Source: Cloeon dipterum (Eukaryota > Arthropoda > Insecta > Ephemeroptera > Baetidae). Taken from it: a DNA stretch of 64,000 nucleotides. The notes under the pieces were generated by a model. That model had not been told where the DNA came from. It saw only the letters and a program-made list of their open reading frames with translations, and made no database searches. The stretch's first letter is position 1; each line of letters opens with the position of its first letter. The translations under genes were made by a program, and so were the position numbers. Below are positions 50,649 to 63,980 of the stretch, piece by piece. The stretch covers positions 9,166,501 to 9,230,500 of the forward strand of contig NC_088787.1 in the NCBI RefSeq assembly GCF_949628265.1, written 5' to 3'.

Positions 50649-53600
50649 TCAGGGCAGAGTGTCCGCCAGCGGCTGCCTCTGGAGCTCTTCGGTCTCGCGC
50701 CGCCGCCGATTTCCAACTTTTAATTCTGTTAAAATTCACGATTGAGTTAGAAGGAAATTTGATTTTTTTTAACATTTATGAATAAGAAGGAAAAATAGGG
50801 CCCTGAGATTCAGACGATTCATTTTATTATGAGCTTTATATTGTTATTCGAACAAACAGTCCGTTAATTTCCTTTTTTCGAAATTTATTGTTGATAAGAT
50901 ATAGTGGTCCAAAAAAGGGATATATTCACAGCCCAAGAAATAAATTTATGAGCACAAAATTGAAAATGATATTTTAAGGAAAGAAATTAAAGTATAGAAT
51001 AGTATTTTTTGGTTTTTAGCAAGGTTTTCCGATTCGCTCTGCGCTGAAGTAGAGCCGGTTGCACTGCCGATCTAATTAAGGCGCTTAAAACTTTTTTTTT
51101 AATCCTTACCGAGGTGGGCGGAGCCGTTTTGTACAGGAACTGTATAGACTTGGTCTGAGGGTCCCGATGAGTCACTGGGGCCCAATATGCTGAGCACGAC
51201 GGGCAGAAACACCAGCCCGTGAAAAAGCCCATACACCACAACACTGAAGAACAGCTAGAAAAAATCAAAATATGTAAATTTAAAATAGGAACAAACAGTG
51301 CAGAATTCATTGTTTAATGTCCATATATAAAAAAATTAGATGTACTTTTCTAGTCTCAAGATTTTTAACACACTTATAATAATTACGACTTAATTACATT
51401 TTTATTAGGAATATAATTTAATTCAAAACATATTGCAAGGAAAATGTAATTATAGTGTGATAAAAAAATCGCAATGTTTTCTTTTTTGATCAAACTTGAA
51501 TTATTTTATTCACTAAGGGTTCCAACATTTTCAGGAAAAAATCAAATAATTAAATCAAACCAAACTAAAATTACGAGTTAATATGTGCATAAATTAATTA
51601 AAATTATATTCGGTCTACATTCCCTCATCTATCATTATAATTAAAATTAAATTTCTAAATTTGAAAAAACGAGATAATTTTATAGCAAACACATGTCGCG
51701 AATACCTTGAAGAAGGTGGTGAAGATGAAGGAGTCACTGAAGACGAGGACGACAAAGGCGAGGAAAGTGCTGAAGCCGCCGTTGAAGACGGGCGGCCCGA
51801 CTAGCTCTAGGGTGTCCCTGGCGCGCTGCTCGCGGCTGCCTTTCAGGGTGGCAAACTTGTGGCCCACGTGGGCCGAGTAGTCGACGGCCAGGCCGACGCA
51901 TAGCGTCACCACGATCGACGTCGTGATCTCCACGGTCAGCCCGAACAGCACCATCGAGCCGACCAGGCCAACCAGCGTGCACACAACGCACGCTATCACT
52001 GACGCCGACGTTACCAGGTCACGGATTAGAATCACTGTCACTAACGACACAGCCTGGAAAAAATGGTAATGCCAAATTAGTAAAAGTCAAATTGAGAAAT
52101 ATTAAAGTTAAATAAAATAAGAGAAGAAAATAATAAATAGCTCATTGGTCAAAAATGATTTCAAACATTTTTCTACCTTGAAATCAATAATTTAAGAAAA
52201 GTATTGGACATAAATAATTATATTCTATTTAGTTTGTTAACACGCCTGTTAGTTTTTTTCCATAAAAAATTCAAAATCTTTAATTATTAGGTTAAAATTA
52301 ATTTCTGTCAAAACGGGATATTACTACAGTTTTGCAGCTACTAATTTAATTTTTTTAAAAGCAGCAGCAATTTGTCACTGATAAATCCCTATAAAGCCTC
52401 AAAATGATATTAAAAAAATCAATTAATCAATCCAATGAAGAAATAAATTAAAAGCATTGAACTATTTTATAATCAATATTTGTTTCCACAAATCATCATA
52501 TGAAAATATTTCACAGCCCGCAAATTTATAATATTTTAAGCAGAAGTAAAGATTTGCCACTGACACTTCAAAATTTTAAAACTTATCTCTGCAGTGATTT
52601 TGACATAACTGATTTGGCTATTTCATTTACTAAAATTTTGTAAAAAAGATTGCTTGTCAAAATAAGAAAAATTGATAAAATAAAAAATTCCGAAGCATAT
52701 TAATCCAATTTAATTTTTAATAATACGCAATTCAAGATGAATTGTCACTGACCGTTAAGGTGAATGCGAAGTTCCTGAGCAGCTCTTCACCGATAATTTG
52801 ATTTGCCGTCCAACTGACGTACTCTTTGGCATAGGCGACGGTGTCTTTGGCGAAGGGCGCCGCTTCCAGTTCTTTGTGCACAGACTCCATGGCCTGCGCC
52901 TGCTGCCACGCGCCGTTCAAAAGCACGTGCCTGATGGGAATGCGCGTGGCCAAAATCTCATATTCACCGAAGGGAAAACCACGAATTTTTACATCCTGCA
53001 AAGAGACAAAAAATAACGGTTAGTTGAAATATGATTAAATCATTTTTTTTTCAGGAGCCTTACTTTGATGTGTGGATATCCTTGGTCTGTTGTGTAAAGA
53101 AATTCGGCCAGGTAGCCGCGGAACTCGTTAAAGTCCAGTGGTTCATCTTTCCTGTTCTCCATGAATTTGACAAAATCGATCAGCCAGAAGCCAAAGTTGT
53201 CCGAGTTGATATACGGATTCTGCTGTAGCGATTTTGCCAGGTCTAGGAGGGCGTCTTGATGCTCAAAGTAATCGATCTGACCTGCCAAACCGAGAGCACC
53301 GAGAGGTCAGATTTCAATCTCGATTTGCGAAAAGGGGGGAACTTGCCTATGTAGACGCCGCCTCGGTTGCCGAGCTTGGGGAAGTGGCGTTTCAGCGCCT
53401 CCTGGAACTGCCGCGGGTACGAGTCGTTGCGCAGGTAGAGAACGGGGTCAAATTTCTGCTCCACCTGGAAGGCGCTGTACGCGTTGAAGCCCACCAGGGT
53501 CAAGGTCAGCAGGATCACAATCACCTGATAAGAAAAATGAATCGAGAGACATTTTTGAAATTCTTTAAAAACAAATTCAAATTTCTATAAGCAGCGAAAG

Positions 53601-56600
53601 TTTTTTTTTAAATAATTAATTAAAATTCTGCAAAGGATAAATCAAGTATTTAGTAATGATTCTTGATATTTGAAATTGGATAGTGAATGTTTTTAAACTT
53701 TGACGCAAGATTCGCCAGTTTTTCAATTTCAGTCGTCTCGTTTGAAATATTTCAGACTTTAAATTATTGTTTTTAAAAATTCATTGATAATATAATCGTC
53801 CTGGTCCCGGCAAAATTGCGCAACGTTCAACAAACACCAAAACTTTCATTCTCGAATTGATTGTTGACCTTTTCTTGCAACAAGGAAATTCGCGTTTGGT
53901 TGTTGAAAGTTACGCATTGCCGGGACCAGGACGAATAAATTACTTTGTTGGCAAAAAAATGAGACCTTGTCGTTGTTGATTGCAAACTATTTTTTCCAAG
54001 ATAAAATTATTCAGTCATTTCCTCATGAGGTGCAGAACAACAAAAGTAAAAGCTGTACAATTTTGCTATAGTGTGACGTCAAGAGTTGAGACAGTCAAAA
54101 GGGAAACCCTGCTGTTACTTTTGGGGTCAAGAAAAGACAGATGAATATTTATTGTTTTAGCGCACTGTTATTGCACGAGTCAAATCGCAGTTGTTTGTTT
54201 TTTCAGATACGTGCCTGCTATAACTTTCAACGGTACACTACCCGACAGCTATTGCAGATTTAGAGGTCCCTCATTTTGCTACATCAAAGCAAAATTTACT
54301 GGCTCAAAGAGAGATTTAAGTATGTCGAAAGAACATGACTGTTTTTTTTTTTTAAATTCAAAATAAATTTCCTTTGGCAAAACAACACCTTGCAAAATTA
54401 TACAATATTTTCCTAAATCCATAATGTGTCCCTCGAAAATGGCACACTTTGCTTACCTTGACGGGGGTTTTCATGAGGCAGGGCGAGTAGATGCGATGGA
54501 AAAAGGCCTTCTGGTGGTCGTGTTGGCTACACTCGTTGGTGCTGAACTCCTCGCGGACGACCCACGGCATGCAGCCGTCGCGGTTCGCCTTGCGCCGCCG
54601 TTCGTCCAGCGTAACGCAGCTGACGAAAAAGGTCAGCACGAAGATGTAGAGAAAGAGGATGCCCATCGAGGCGAAGAAGCAGAACGACTTGAACGTTGGC
54701 ATTTTCTGCAACAAGAAAAATCACCAAAATTGTTATTAATTTTTGAAAAAGGTCATATCATAATTAAGTTTTAAAATAGTTTGATTTATAACCTAAAACA
54801 GAAAAATTAATCTCTAAATGGAACGAGATTTTCCCTACAACGTGAAAGTCTTGTAAAAATGCATCATGGAAATCAGAGATATTTTAGAACATCTTAAATG
54901 TTTGATGCTGGTCTAGTTTTTTTACCCAAGGAATTTCCTAGTGGGTGAAATGGGAATTAAAGATGCATTTTATACATTATTATTTATTTTTATTCATTTT
55001 TAGGGGGAGAGTTAGGCGAGCAAAGGAAACAATCTTGTCAATTAATTTCCTTGCTCAGCTTGGCTCAGCTGAACATGAATTTTACAAGTTGTAACTTGCT
55101 GAGTTCATAATTTGCAAATATAATGATTAAATTTTCAAACAGGCCAGACGCGTAAAATTATAGTTTGAAATTAAACTGTAAATCGAAATAAATACACATT
55201 TACAGGAAATATTATGTAAACTTATTAGATTTCAGCTGATAATTGATACAAATTTAATAAATTAATCAGCACAAATTGCATATTCTGCATTCTTTTCAAT
55301 CTCCATCAATTCATATATCACTCACTCAATTCCGGGAAGCCGATGTTGACACCTCCCACGCGTATAAAAGTGAAATAAGATCCGGCTTAGTGCAATTAGG
55401 GCCAAATGTTAGGTAACGAGAGAGCTCAAGGGGAAAAAACGGCTTCCTCCGAATTTCCTTCTATGGTTACTGTTTGTGCAAATTGCGCGTCAGCCGCCCT
55501 CCCACGCGACACTTACGTCAACCCTATCGGATCTCCAATGCCACTCGGTGCGCTTGTCCTTTGGCTCGCCGCGTCCCAACTCCCCATTCAAGAGTCCATC
55601 TTTGTTCGAATCCTTAGGAGGCAGGCTTCTTTTCTCGCAGACGCGGCGGCTTTTCGAGTGCGCTATTTCGAAAAAAATAAGCCTTTGTGTCGCGCGCGGA
55701 GTAGAGGGAAAAGTGAGGGCTCTCATCTATTATGAGGGTGAAAGTGATTTTGTAGCAGTAGAATCCAGAAGATTTACAACTCTCTCCTCCTCCTCTCACG
55801 AAGGATTGTAAAAAATTAAAAAAACCCTTCCTTGGTAAAAATTTAGATGCGCGTAGATTTAAAAACGAAAATTTATTTCAAACTCACCGTGTTGGCGCCG
55901 ACGGCGAAAGCGACGATGTTGGTGAGCGATGTGACGGTGACGGAGGTGCCGGCGTGCCGGAGGGCGCGTCCCACCCTCTCGGGCACGGACAACTCCTTCT
56001 CGGCAGGTGTGAGGTCGTCGAGCGCCTGCACGATGATGAACATGTCGTCAACGCCGACGCCGAGCAGTAAGAAGGGCAGGATCGGGTGGATCGGCCCATA
56101 GAAGTACTTGAGCGAGAAGCAGAATCCGAAAGAGGCTGCGATCGCCATGGGCACCGTCAGCCCGCCTGAAAGCGCCAGGTACACGCGGTTCTCCAGCCGG
56201 TTTGCTCGGCCCATCATCGCCACCACGTACACCACAATCAAGGAGAATCCTTGTCAGACAAAAACGTTACAAAAAATGAATTAAAACATGAAATGGAATT
56301 TTATAGTTTTAATTTTATATCTGATCATGAAAAAGACTCGCTTTTAGGCCGTTAAATATGTATGGTGATGAAGTTAAAGCAAAGCGATTCGTTTTTAAAG
56401 TAGGAAGTTTTCTATTTATCTATTTAGGAGTATTTTTTTCACTTTACGCGGTTTATTCATTTTTTGGCTTCTTTGTGTAGAATTTATGAGAAGATTTTAA
56501 TATTTATCTCTATGACGAAGATATACATATTATTGCAGAAAATGGTGGCTATGTTAGAAAAAAAAACCTAGAAAGAATTTAACAAGTGTCCCCTTTTTAG

Positions 56601-59600
56601 TGAAAACTTTGCATTTATTTAGTCCTATTTTCATTTAGAGATAAACATATTCAAGAAATGAAGAGATTAATATTTATCAAACTATAGAACCGATCAATTT
56701 TTAACTAAAAATTTTTTTAACTCAACAAAAGTTTTGAAATTTAAAAATTATCGGCCATCGATTTTTGTCTGTCTTGAACAAGTAGTTCAAGAAGGCGGAA
56801 ATCTTTGTGTTTTTCATGTCATGCAGATCAGCTTGAAAACAAGATTGGCCTACTTAAATTTGCATGTTCATATCAGACACCTCTCTGAATTTTGCAACGA
56901 TATTTAAAGTAGGCATGGTTGTTGTGAAGATCTAAATCTTCATCTTTTCGTTATTTAAAATTATGGAACAATGCGGGACATTCCTTCCTATAAAAATTAA
57001 TGAAGGGCGAGAAAGAAACGGGTCAGAACCTCGTTGGGTCATTTTACAACGGTTATATTTATTGACGTCACTCGCACCTGATTTGATTGCTTTTAATAAT
57101 TTCCTTGGAGGTAATTGATTGAAGCAGTTCTAGAGTTATAAAATTCAACTGTAAAATCTCGATGGGTGCTATAAAGTTGATAAGAATCTGGAAATAAATT
57201 GAAGCATTTATGACACCAACGATGACGCAAATCTGCAGTTCTGCATGATGAATCGTGTTTTATTCTGCCCTCCTAAACTCGCTTAGAGCAAAATTCGATG
57301 CTTAAAACATATAATTTTATTTGGGCCAACCGTTTAAAATTCTAGAGGACAATAGATGCCATTGATATAGGAAGAAAATAATTATTATCTTCCTGCTCTC
57401 ATAGCTCCAGAGCATATTTTTACTTTTTAATTGTTTTATGACTTATTAGAATTCCGATTTCTCGCGCTAACAAGACGGTTAAATTACCTGAGAAGAGCAC
57501 AGTCAGGTTGCTGTCAAGCACTTCTTGCAGCGCGTCATTATAGCTGCGGTTGGCCAGTGCCAGAATTTCCACGGACGGAGGCAGAGTCCGGTTCGTCGAG
57601 TGGACCACTCTCATGAACTCCTCCTCCCACTCCAACGCGTCCGCGTTGCCCTGAATAAAAAGCGTTGATTGTTTGGATTTTTCAAGGTTCTAAAAATGAT
57701 TGTTATTAAAAAATAAATAAATTAAAAAAATATAAAATAAACAAAGAATGAAATGGAGAGAAAAACAGATTTTTTGTCTTTTTAGTCTCTTGGATCAAAT
57801 CGCTTTAAGGAATTAAAAATTATCGTAGAGTTTTTTATTGTTTAATGAAATCATTTTTTTAAATAGAAGATATGAAGCGAAAGTTGAGTTTTCTATACAT
57901 ATGATAAATTTTCTATAAATCTTCTACAGACATTATAATCTTTGAATATTTGAAAACAATAATATTGAGATAAAGTTTAACTAAATAATTAATAAACCAA
58001 TAAAATTATTAACAAAAGAAAAAGAACCAATTCATGAAGCTTCAAATGATAATAAACAATAAAAAATCAGGAAATTCAAAAATTGTCAGTTCTGAAAATT
58101 AATGAAAGTGTGTTGGTAGCACAAAAGTGTAAGTGAATTAAATCACAAAACCAGGACAGGGACACATGATTTAGTGGCTTTCGACTTTGACTGACCTTTT
58201 TGAGCGAGTAGGTTAGGATAGTGGCGGTGGCGCCGGTGACGTTGCCGTCCTCGGAATACGTCACTCCGGACAGCAGGTGGCGCACCCCCTTAAACGCACT
58301 CGTTCCCCCAGAGTTTCTGCAACACACACAACACGCACGCAATTAACTTAATGGATTTATAATTGAACTGCTTTTGCAGGGGCGCTTGGATACACTCACA
58401 CAGAACAGCGGGAACGAACACCTGCGTTTTGTCCCGCAGCGTGGAATCACTTGATGTATACGTTTTACTTTGTTTTATTTTGGCTAAAAAAGGTTTCTTG
58501 TTCTATGAATAGAGTTGTTTACTTTGGGCTCGGAAAAAACAGATTAGAGAACTAAGGAGATTAATTCTGATTTAATCATTCAATTTTAAAATACACCAAA
58601 ATTTGATTTACGATTTCTGCGCTAGTTAAAAAAATTTAGAAGATCGTTGGGGTATTCTTACACTCTTTGAAGTTTCTCAATACGAATAATAAAATTTACT
58701 CACGGGTTTAGGAGGGCGTTGGTAAACATTTGGTAGATTTCCTCCTGGGTTGCAGCAGCCGCGGCGGACGCGTTGGCCCACAAGGCTAAGATGGACTCTT
58801 GAATGCACACGTTGCCGTGCTTGTTGTACTGGTTCACCAGCTCTACAACTTCGGCATCAGCCTCGACATCCATCCACGCCAGGACTCTGCAAGGGAATCA
58901 TATTAAATATTTCGAGCATAACAAAAAGTGCAATTTTAATGCACCCAAATAAAACAAAAAATTCAAAATTTATCCGCAAACTCTACTTTTTGTAATAAAA
59001 TCATTAAATTGTCTTGATCAAGACTACAATTTTTAAATTGTAAAAGTCGACGTTTAAAATAAATGTATTTTATTAGGTCTAAGTAAGCAAATTATGGCCG
59101 TGATGTAGCAGTAGTGATTCAGATGAGTTATTCGGACAATTTTGATTTCCAAGCTCAACATAGCCAAGCAAAAAAGGTGTCATTTAAATTTTATTCGTTT
59201 TCTTTTCTAGAAATCATGAAGACATTTCTCATCAATCCTTACGACCTTTTTTAGTTAATAATATTTAAGTATTTAAACTAATGGTCCAAACCACTAATGG
59301 CTGAGCGGAACAATTTTCAATCACGATCAAAAATTTAAAGCAAAAAAATTGAGGAAGTTGAAAACCTCTGATAAATACATAAATATTAATTAAAGCAATT
59401 CCAAGAACAATTTATCAACAAAGTTTGTAAACTATAATAAAAATTATTTTTCATCACTCTGAGAAAGAAGAATTCGATCATTTTGAGAGTCAACAATCGG
59501 ATAGGCATGCGTGCTTGACAAATAGAATGGTATCGAAGGGCCGAGCTATCAACGCGGCTCTCCGCCAAGTTGGAAAAGGCGCAAAGAAATGGGGGAGCCT

Positions 59601-59789
59601 CATTAATTGGCCATGTCTTAAGCGGCGCTCGAATCAGTCGGAGATGAAACGAGTGAGGTCAGTGATTCACGCTGGCCGAAAGTTGGCTCCGAAAAGCAAT
59701 TTAGGGGAGACCCACCTGGCGCACAAGTCGTCCCAGGTGACACCGCTGGTCACGTTGATGTTGCGTACATCTTGGTGCAGCTCTGCCAT
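50649..59789 (-). CDS. Patched-domain membrane protein (PTCHD/Ptr-like), N-terminus not seen
   Basis: Twelve phase-consistent exons: 59789-59716, 58886-58704, 58316-58196, 57650-57488, 56249-55888, 54705-54457, 53524-53347, 53281-53064, 52995-52753, 52053-51706, 51254-51110 and 50725-50649; 787 codons including the stop. The protein has an extracellular loop with DLCAR and several NxS/T sites. A sterol-sensing-type membrane block contains LLLGVGVDDMFIIV. A second loop follows, then a matching block with CVGLAVDYSAHVGH, then HGLVFLPVVLSILGP and a basic tail. The paired GxGxDD and GLAxDYS motifs are the RND/Patched ion-relay signatures. The first exon seen starts with ATG but follows a good acceptor (TTTTCAG) and lacks the usual first membrane helix, so earlier exons probably lie farther right, perhaps beyond the window. 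The intron after exon 7 is only 65 bases and uses a GC donor (AG|GCAAGT). Its 3' end converges on thioredoxin reductase. Confidence 0.88.
53797..53933. mobile_element. 137-base palindromic MITE, copy 2
   Basis: Same element as at 8843-8982 in the opposite orientation, with ends CGTCCTGGTCCCGGCAAAAT and complement, flanked by AAT. It lies in an intron of the Patched-like gene. Confidence 0.75.
55363..55740 (+). other. Intronic TATA box and GC-rich open frame on the opposite strand of the Patched-like gene
   Basis: A consensus TATAAAA (55363-55369) on the plus strand is followed 37 bases later by an ATG opening a 109-codon frame (55406-55735). Base composition is clearly more GC-rich than the surrounding intron. 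No domain is recognised and an overlapping frame of similar length exists. It may be a nested gene, a decayed insert, or chance. Confidence 0.25.
56260..57480. other. Large intron of the Patched-like gene, no feature recognised
   Basis: AT-rich intron of 1.24 kb between exons 4 and 5 with no open frame, repeat family member or small RNA that I can support. Confidence 0.5.
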
Positions 59790-60326
59790 CTGAAAATAAA
59801 CGAGGCGCGCGCGCCAAATTGTACTACACATACTCGAAAATGTCTCGTGCTTTTGCGAGCAGCGAGGCCCGCCTTTGAAAGGGTTTCAAGCCAAAACGAT
59901 TACGCGTTTACCAGCGGAAAGGGTGTGTGTGCCACGAGTAACGCAATGCCAAAAGACAAAACTCGTGCGAAATACTGACGTAAATATTGAATTTTAAATT
60001 ATATATTTGCCTCACAATATGTTAAATTTAACAATGCGAATAAGTGATTAAACTAAGACAATAAATTTTCAATCATAAGCAACTTGAGCTGGAATAATGT
60101 GTTAGCTGTTAATAATTTAGATTAACATTTCAAGATGCCATAATATTGACGAACAAAAAAAAAACAAAAAATGTTAGTTTCGATATTTTATTTTAAAAAT
60201 TATGCTACAAATATAATTTTGTTTTAGGAATTTTTAACGCCAATAGAAAAGATTCATATTAAAAAAAGCAAAATCAATCAAAATATAAACACGTGTTAAT
60301 TCATGAAATTATATATCTCTCTGGTC

Positions 60327-61340
60327 ACATTGGATATTATGCACCATGATTAAACGTGTCATAAACGCTTATTATTGGTCACTGTAGATGATGCTATTAC
60401 GCAATTGGTCGGTGATTTCAGGTACCGGAGGGTGCGACGGAACTCCATACTGTAGGGAGTTTCGTTTAAAACGCAAGCCATAAGCGTCGGAAGGATTTTT
60501 ACCCGCGACGCATTCAATATGGCGTTCGTTGCTAACTTTTGGTGGGAATGCTCAATGCTGAGCCCTCTCCACAATAACTAACCAGACTTCAGTCACAATA
60601 CGTTTGGCAGTCAGACGTCGTGTGTCTTTAGCTCTCCTCAACTTTCCAACGCGTTCACCCCGAAAATCCCCAAAAAGAACGTCAAACTACCTACATGTCA
60701 ATCGCCAAGTAAGTTTTTCAACTTTTTACGTGATTTCAGCCTTTCAAAAAGGTTAACGGCATCAAAAATTAAATTTTCGAAAAATGTCCGTACCGTTCGT
60801 GCTCACATTTCGTGAACAACGCGACCGCCATTTTGTTCAGTTATAGTTTCTCGCGCCTCGCGCCATAACTCAGAAACACGTTTTAAGCCTTTTAGTCGGT
60901 TAAATTAAAAATTTCAATTTAAATATATAATCCTCAATCGCCTCCCTTTTGAGGAAGTATTAAGAAACACCATTTGTCAACTTTTATAGGCATCGAAACC
61001 TACTATAATGAGTTGGACCCTCTTTGTGACACGTAAACTTCAATATATTTTTCTTCGATTTTCAGTAGCATTGGAGTCATGTCAGTCAATCCAATTGAGA
61101 TCACACGCCAACGCCTAGCTGGATTGAGGGATCAAGATGCCCCACAGCAGCAACAAGCTTTCAATTCTTCAGGTAACTTTTAGCCTATTCATTTATTTGT
61201 AGTTGTTTTTTTAACAAACATAGAACTATCAAGGGAATAAAAAAAAACTTGAATTAAAAGTAGTGGTGGCTAGATTTATGTTTCTTGAGCTTAACTTAAG
61301 AGAATTTAATTTTTGCCTTCAGGTCGTGTGGATTCCGTCG
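60327..61340 (+). repeat. Tandem duplication, left copy (pairs with about 62963-63980)
   Basis: The interval from CATTGGATATTATGCACCAT through the start of the large coding exon is repeated 2.63 kb downstream at roughly 90 percent identity by eye, including upstream sequence, introns and splice sites. The spacer 61958-62960 is AT-rich with no gene seen; it contains the poly(A) signal of the first copy. Confidence 0.85.
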
Positions 61341-61957
61341 GCCCTGAGGATCCTGCCCCCATCGACATCTTCATCACCATCGGTGACGGTGCAGAAGCAG
61401 TCTCCACCTCCGTCTTGTCTTCACAAAAGCCGAAATCAATCAGGCTTTCCGTTGTTGGCCCAGTCAGCGTAGAGGAAGTGGACGCGTTGACCGCGAAGAT
61501 AAACGAGCCCAACATTTTGGACGGACTGACATCTCTCGAAGTGGTTATGGACTATCGGCAAGAACTCCACGACGTTTTCCGAGCCTTAAGTCGATTCATG
61601 AAGTATGTCAGTTCGTCCGGACCACGGCTCGTGCAATTGTCTCTCTTTCTCGAATCCAGATTCTCGGAATTCATGCGGGTTGCGCGAATCTCAGGAATTG
61701 ACTTGTCCACTGTGAGGATGATTAGCCGCAGTGCGGTGCTCGTCAAGGCGCTCGACCCCAGTCTATACGAACTTCTCGGGCTCTATGACTGCAACAAGAG
61801 CAACTACAGTCCCCAGGACAACCCCCAGGAAGATGACGAGACGGACGAAGAGGAATTTGAAATCGTCGACGGATACGTCCATCCATACATCGATTTTGAA
61901 CCCGATCTTGAACCCCATGATGACGATTTTGATCCATCATACTACTTGACAGATTAG
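60695..61957 (+). CDS. Unrecognised protein with acidic tail, first tandem copy
   Basis: Three exons: 60695-60708, 61066-61172 and 61323-61957; 756 bases, 251 residues if translation starts at MSIAN in exon 1. The ATG in exon 2 (61079, MSVNPIEITRQRLAG) is the safer start because the second copy keeps it (MQVNPIETTRQRLAG) but has ATA at the exon-1 position. The N-terminus is polar with a PQQQQ run. The middle (about 45-190) mixes hydrophobic and charged segments such as SVEEVDALTAKI and LSLFLESRFSEFM and could be an alpha/beta or leucine-repeat-like fold. The last 50 residues are strongly acidic (QEDDETDEEEFEIVDGY, DDDFDPSYYLTD). There is no signal peptide or membrane helix, so it is probably intracellular. 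AATAAA lies at 62217-62222. I do not recognise a family and assign no function. Confidence 0.75.
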
Positions 61958-62962
61958 CACGGCGCGGATAATCTCCCGCAATCTGGCAGCATCAATGTGT
62001 TATTAGTAAACTAGGTGATATTTGAGTGGCTTCTTGTTCCGGTGTGCACGCCTTTCCAGCAAGCGTGAATTTGGAATTCGAGTACGATTGTCTGGTGATT
62101 GAAGGCAGACCTCGTTGGAGATGCTGAGGTCGTTCCCTGCTAGTTATGTTAAGACTGATAATGTAACAACATTGTGATGCACCCTCGTGCACGTGGTTGA
62201 GGTTGAAGCATGTAGAAATAAAAATATATTTTTGAGGCTCAATGCAGCGATGCCTCTTTATAAAAATATCAATTTCATTTTAGTTTTCCTATTAATTCGC
62301 TAATAAATGTAAATCCAAACCTTTAAACTAACAAAATTTGTTTTTATTTCCGAACAGGAACAAAAATCTTGAAAATTTTAAGACAAAATAAGACATTTAA
62401 TTTTACCACTCTTAAGGTGAAGTATGGGGGAAGAGGTTTTTTCAATAACTTTCTAAATTCGGTAGGGAAACCATTTTAAATAGTATTAGAGATGTCTATG
62501 AATATTATATTTATTTATTAATGTATATATAACAACATGGCAACTCTGATAACTGTCAAATTTACACTCTCATAAATAAAATCAACAATACAGACATTCA
62601 ATTTTAATTTCGTTTATAACTGATCGAAAACACATTCTAAATTAATTTAAAGAATAAATTATCAAGCATAAGAAAATATTGTGCAAATTTTTATTTTTAA
62701 TTTTTAAATCATAAAATTAGAACATTCTTTTAATTAATATAAATAATGAAGCGTCCACGAAAATCATGAAATTTTAAACTGGATTTGTACCAACATAGCT
62801 ACTGAAGAGCCAAATATCAAAGATCCTACTAAAAATCTTGCTTGGGTTACAATGTTAAGAAGAAAATATATTTAACACTGCTGAATAACATTTCCAAAAA
62901 GAGGGTTTCGAATTCAAATTGCCATTTCCAAAAGAATATCCGGATATCCCATAATCCGTTGG

Positions 62963-63980
62963 TAACATTGGATATGCACCATGATTCCACGTGTCATAAA
63001 CGCTTATTGGTCACTATAGATGATGCTATTTCGCGATTGGACGGCGATTTCAGGTAAAGGAGGGTGCGACGGAACTCCATACTGAAGTGAGTTTTGTTTA
63101 AAACGCAAGCCAAAAGCGTCGGAAGGATTATTACCCGCGTCGCATTCAATATGGCGTTCGTTGTTAACTTTTGGTGGGAATGCTAAATGCAGAGCCCTCT
63201 CCACAATAAAAAACCAGACTTCGGTCCCAATACGTTTTGCAGTCAGAAGTGTGTCTTTAGCTCTCCTCAACTTTCCAACGCGTTCACCCCGAAAATCACT
63301 AAAAAGAACGTCAAACTACCAACATATCAATCGCCAAGTAAGTTTTTCATCTCTCTACGTGATTACAGCCTTTCAAAAAGGTTAACGGCATCAAACATTA
63401 AATTTTCGAAAAATGTCCGTACCGTTCGCGCTCACATTTCGTGAAAAACGCGACCGCCATTTTGTTCAGGTATTGTGTCTCGCGCCATAATACAGAAACA
63501 CGTTTTAAGCCTTTTAGTCGGTTACATTAAAAATTTCAAATTAAAAATTTAAACCACAATAGCCTCCCTTTTGAGGAAGTATTTAGAAACACCATTTTTA
63601 TACTTTTATGGGCAACGAAACCTACTATAATGAGTTGGACCCTCTTTGTGACACGTGAGCTTTAATATATATTTTTCTTTGATTTTCAGTACCATTGGAA
63701 ACATGCAAGTCAATCCGATTGAGACCACACGCCAACGCCTAGCTGGATTGAGGGATCAATTTGCCCCACAGCAGCAACAAGCTTTCAATTCTTCAGGTAA
63801 CTTTTAGCCTATTCATTAGTAATTGTTTTTTTTTTAACCAACATAGAACTGTCAAGGAAATAGAAAAAAAACTTGAATTAAAAGTAGTGGTGGCTAGATT
63901 TATGTTTCTTGAGCTTAGCTGAAGAGAATTTAATTTTTGTCTTCAGGTCGTGTGGATTCCGTCGGCCCTGAGGAACCTAC
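62963..63980 (+). repeat. Tandem duplication, right copy
   Basis: This is the second copy of the 60.3-61.3 kb block, starting at CATTGGATATGCACCATGAT. The match continues to within about 20 bases of the window edge, where the coding sequence begins to differ. Confidence 0.85.
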
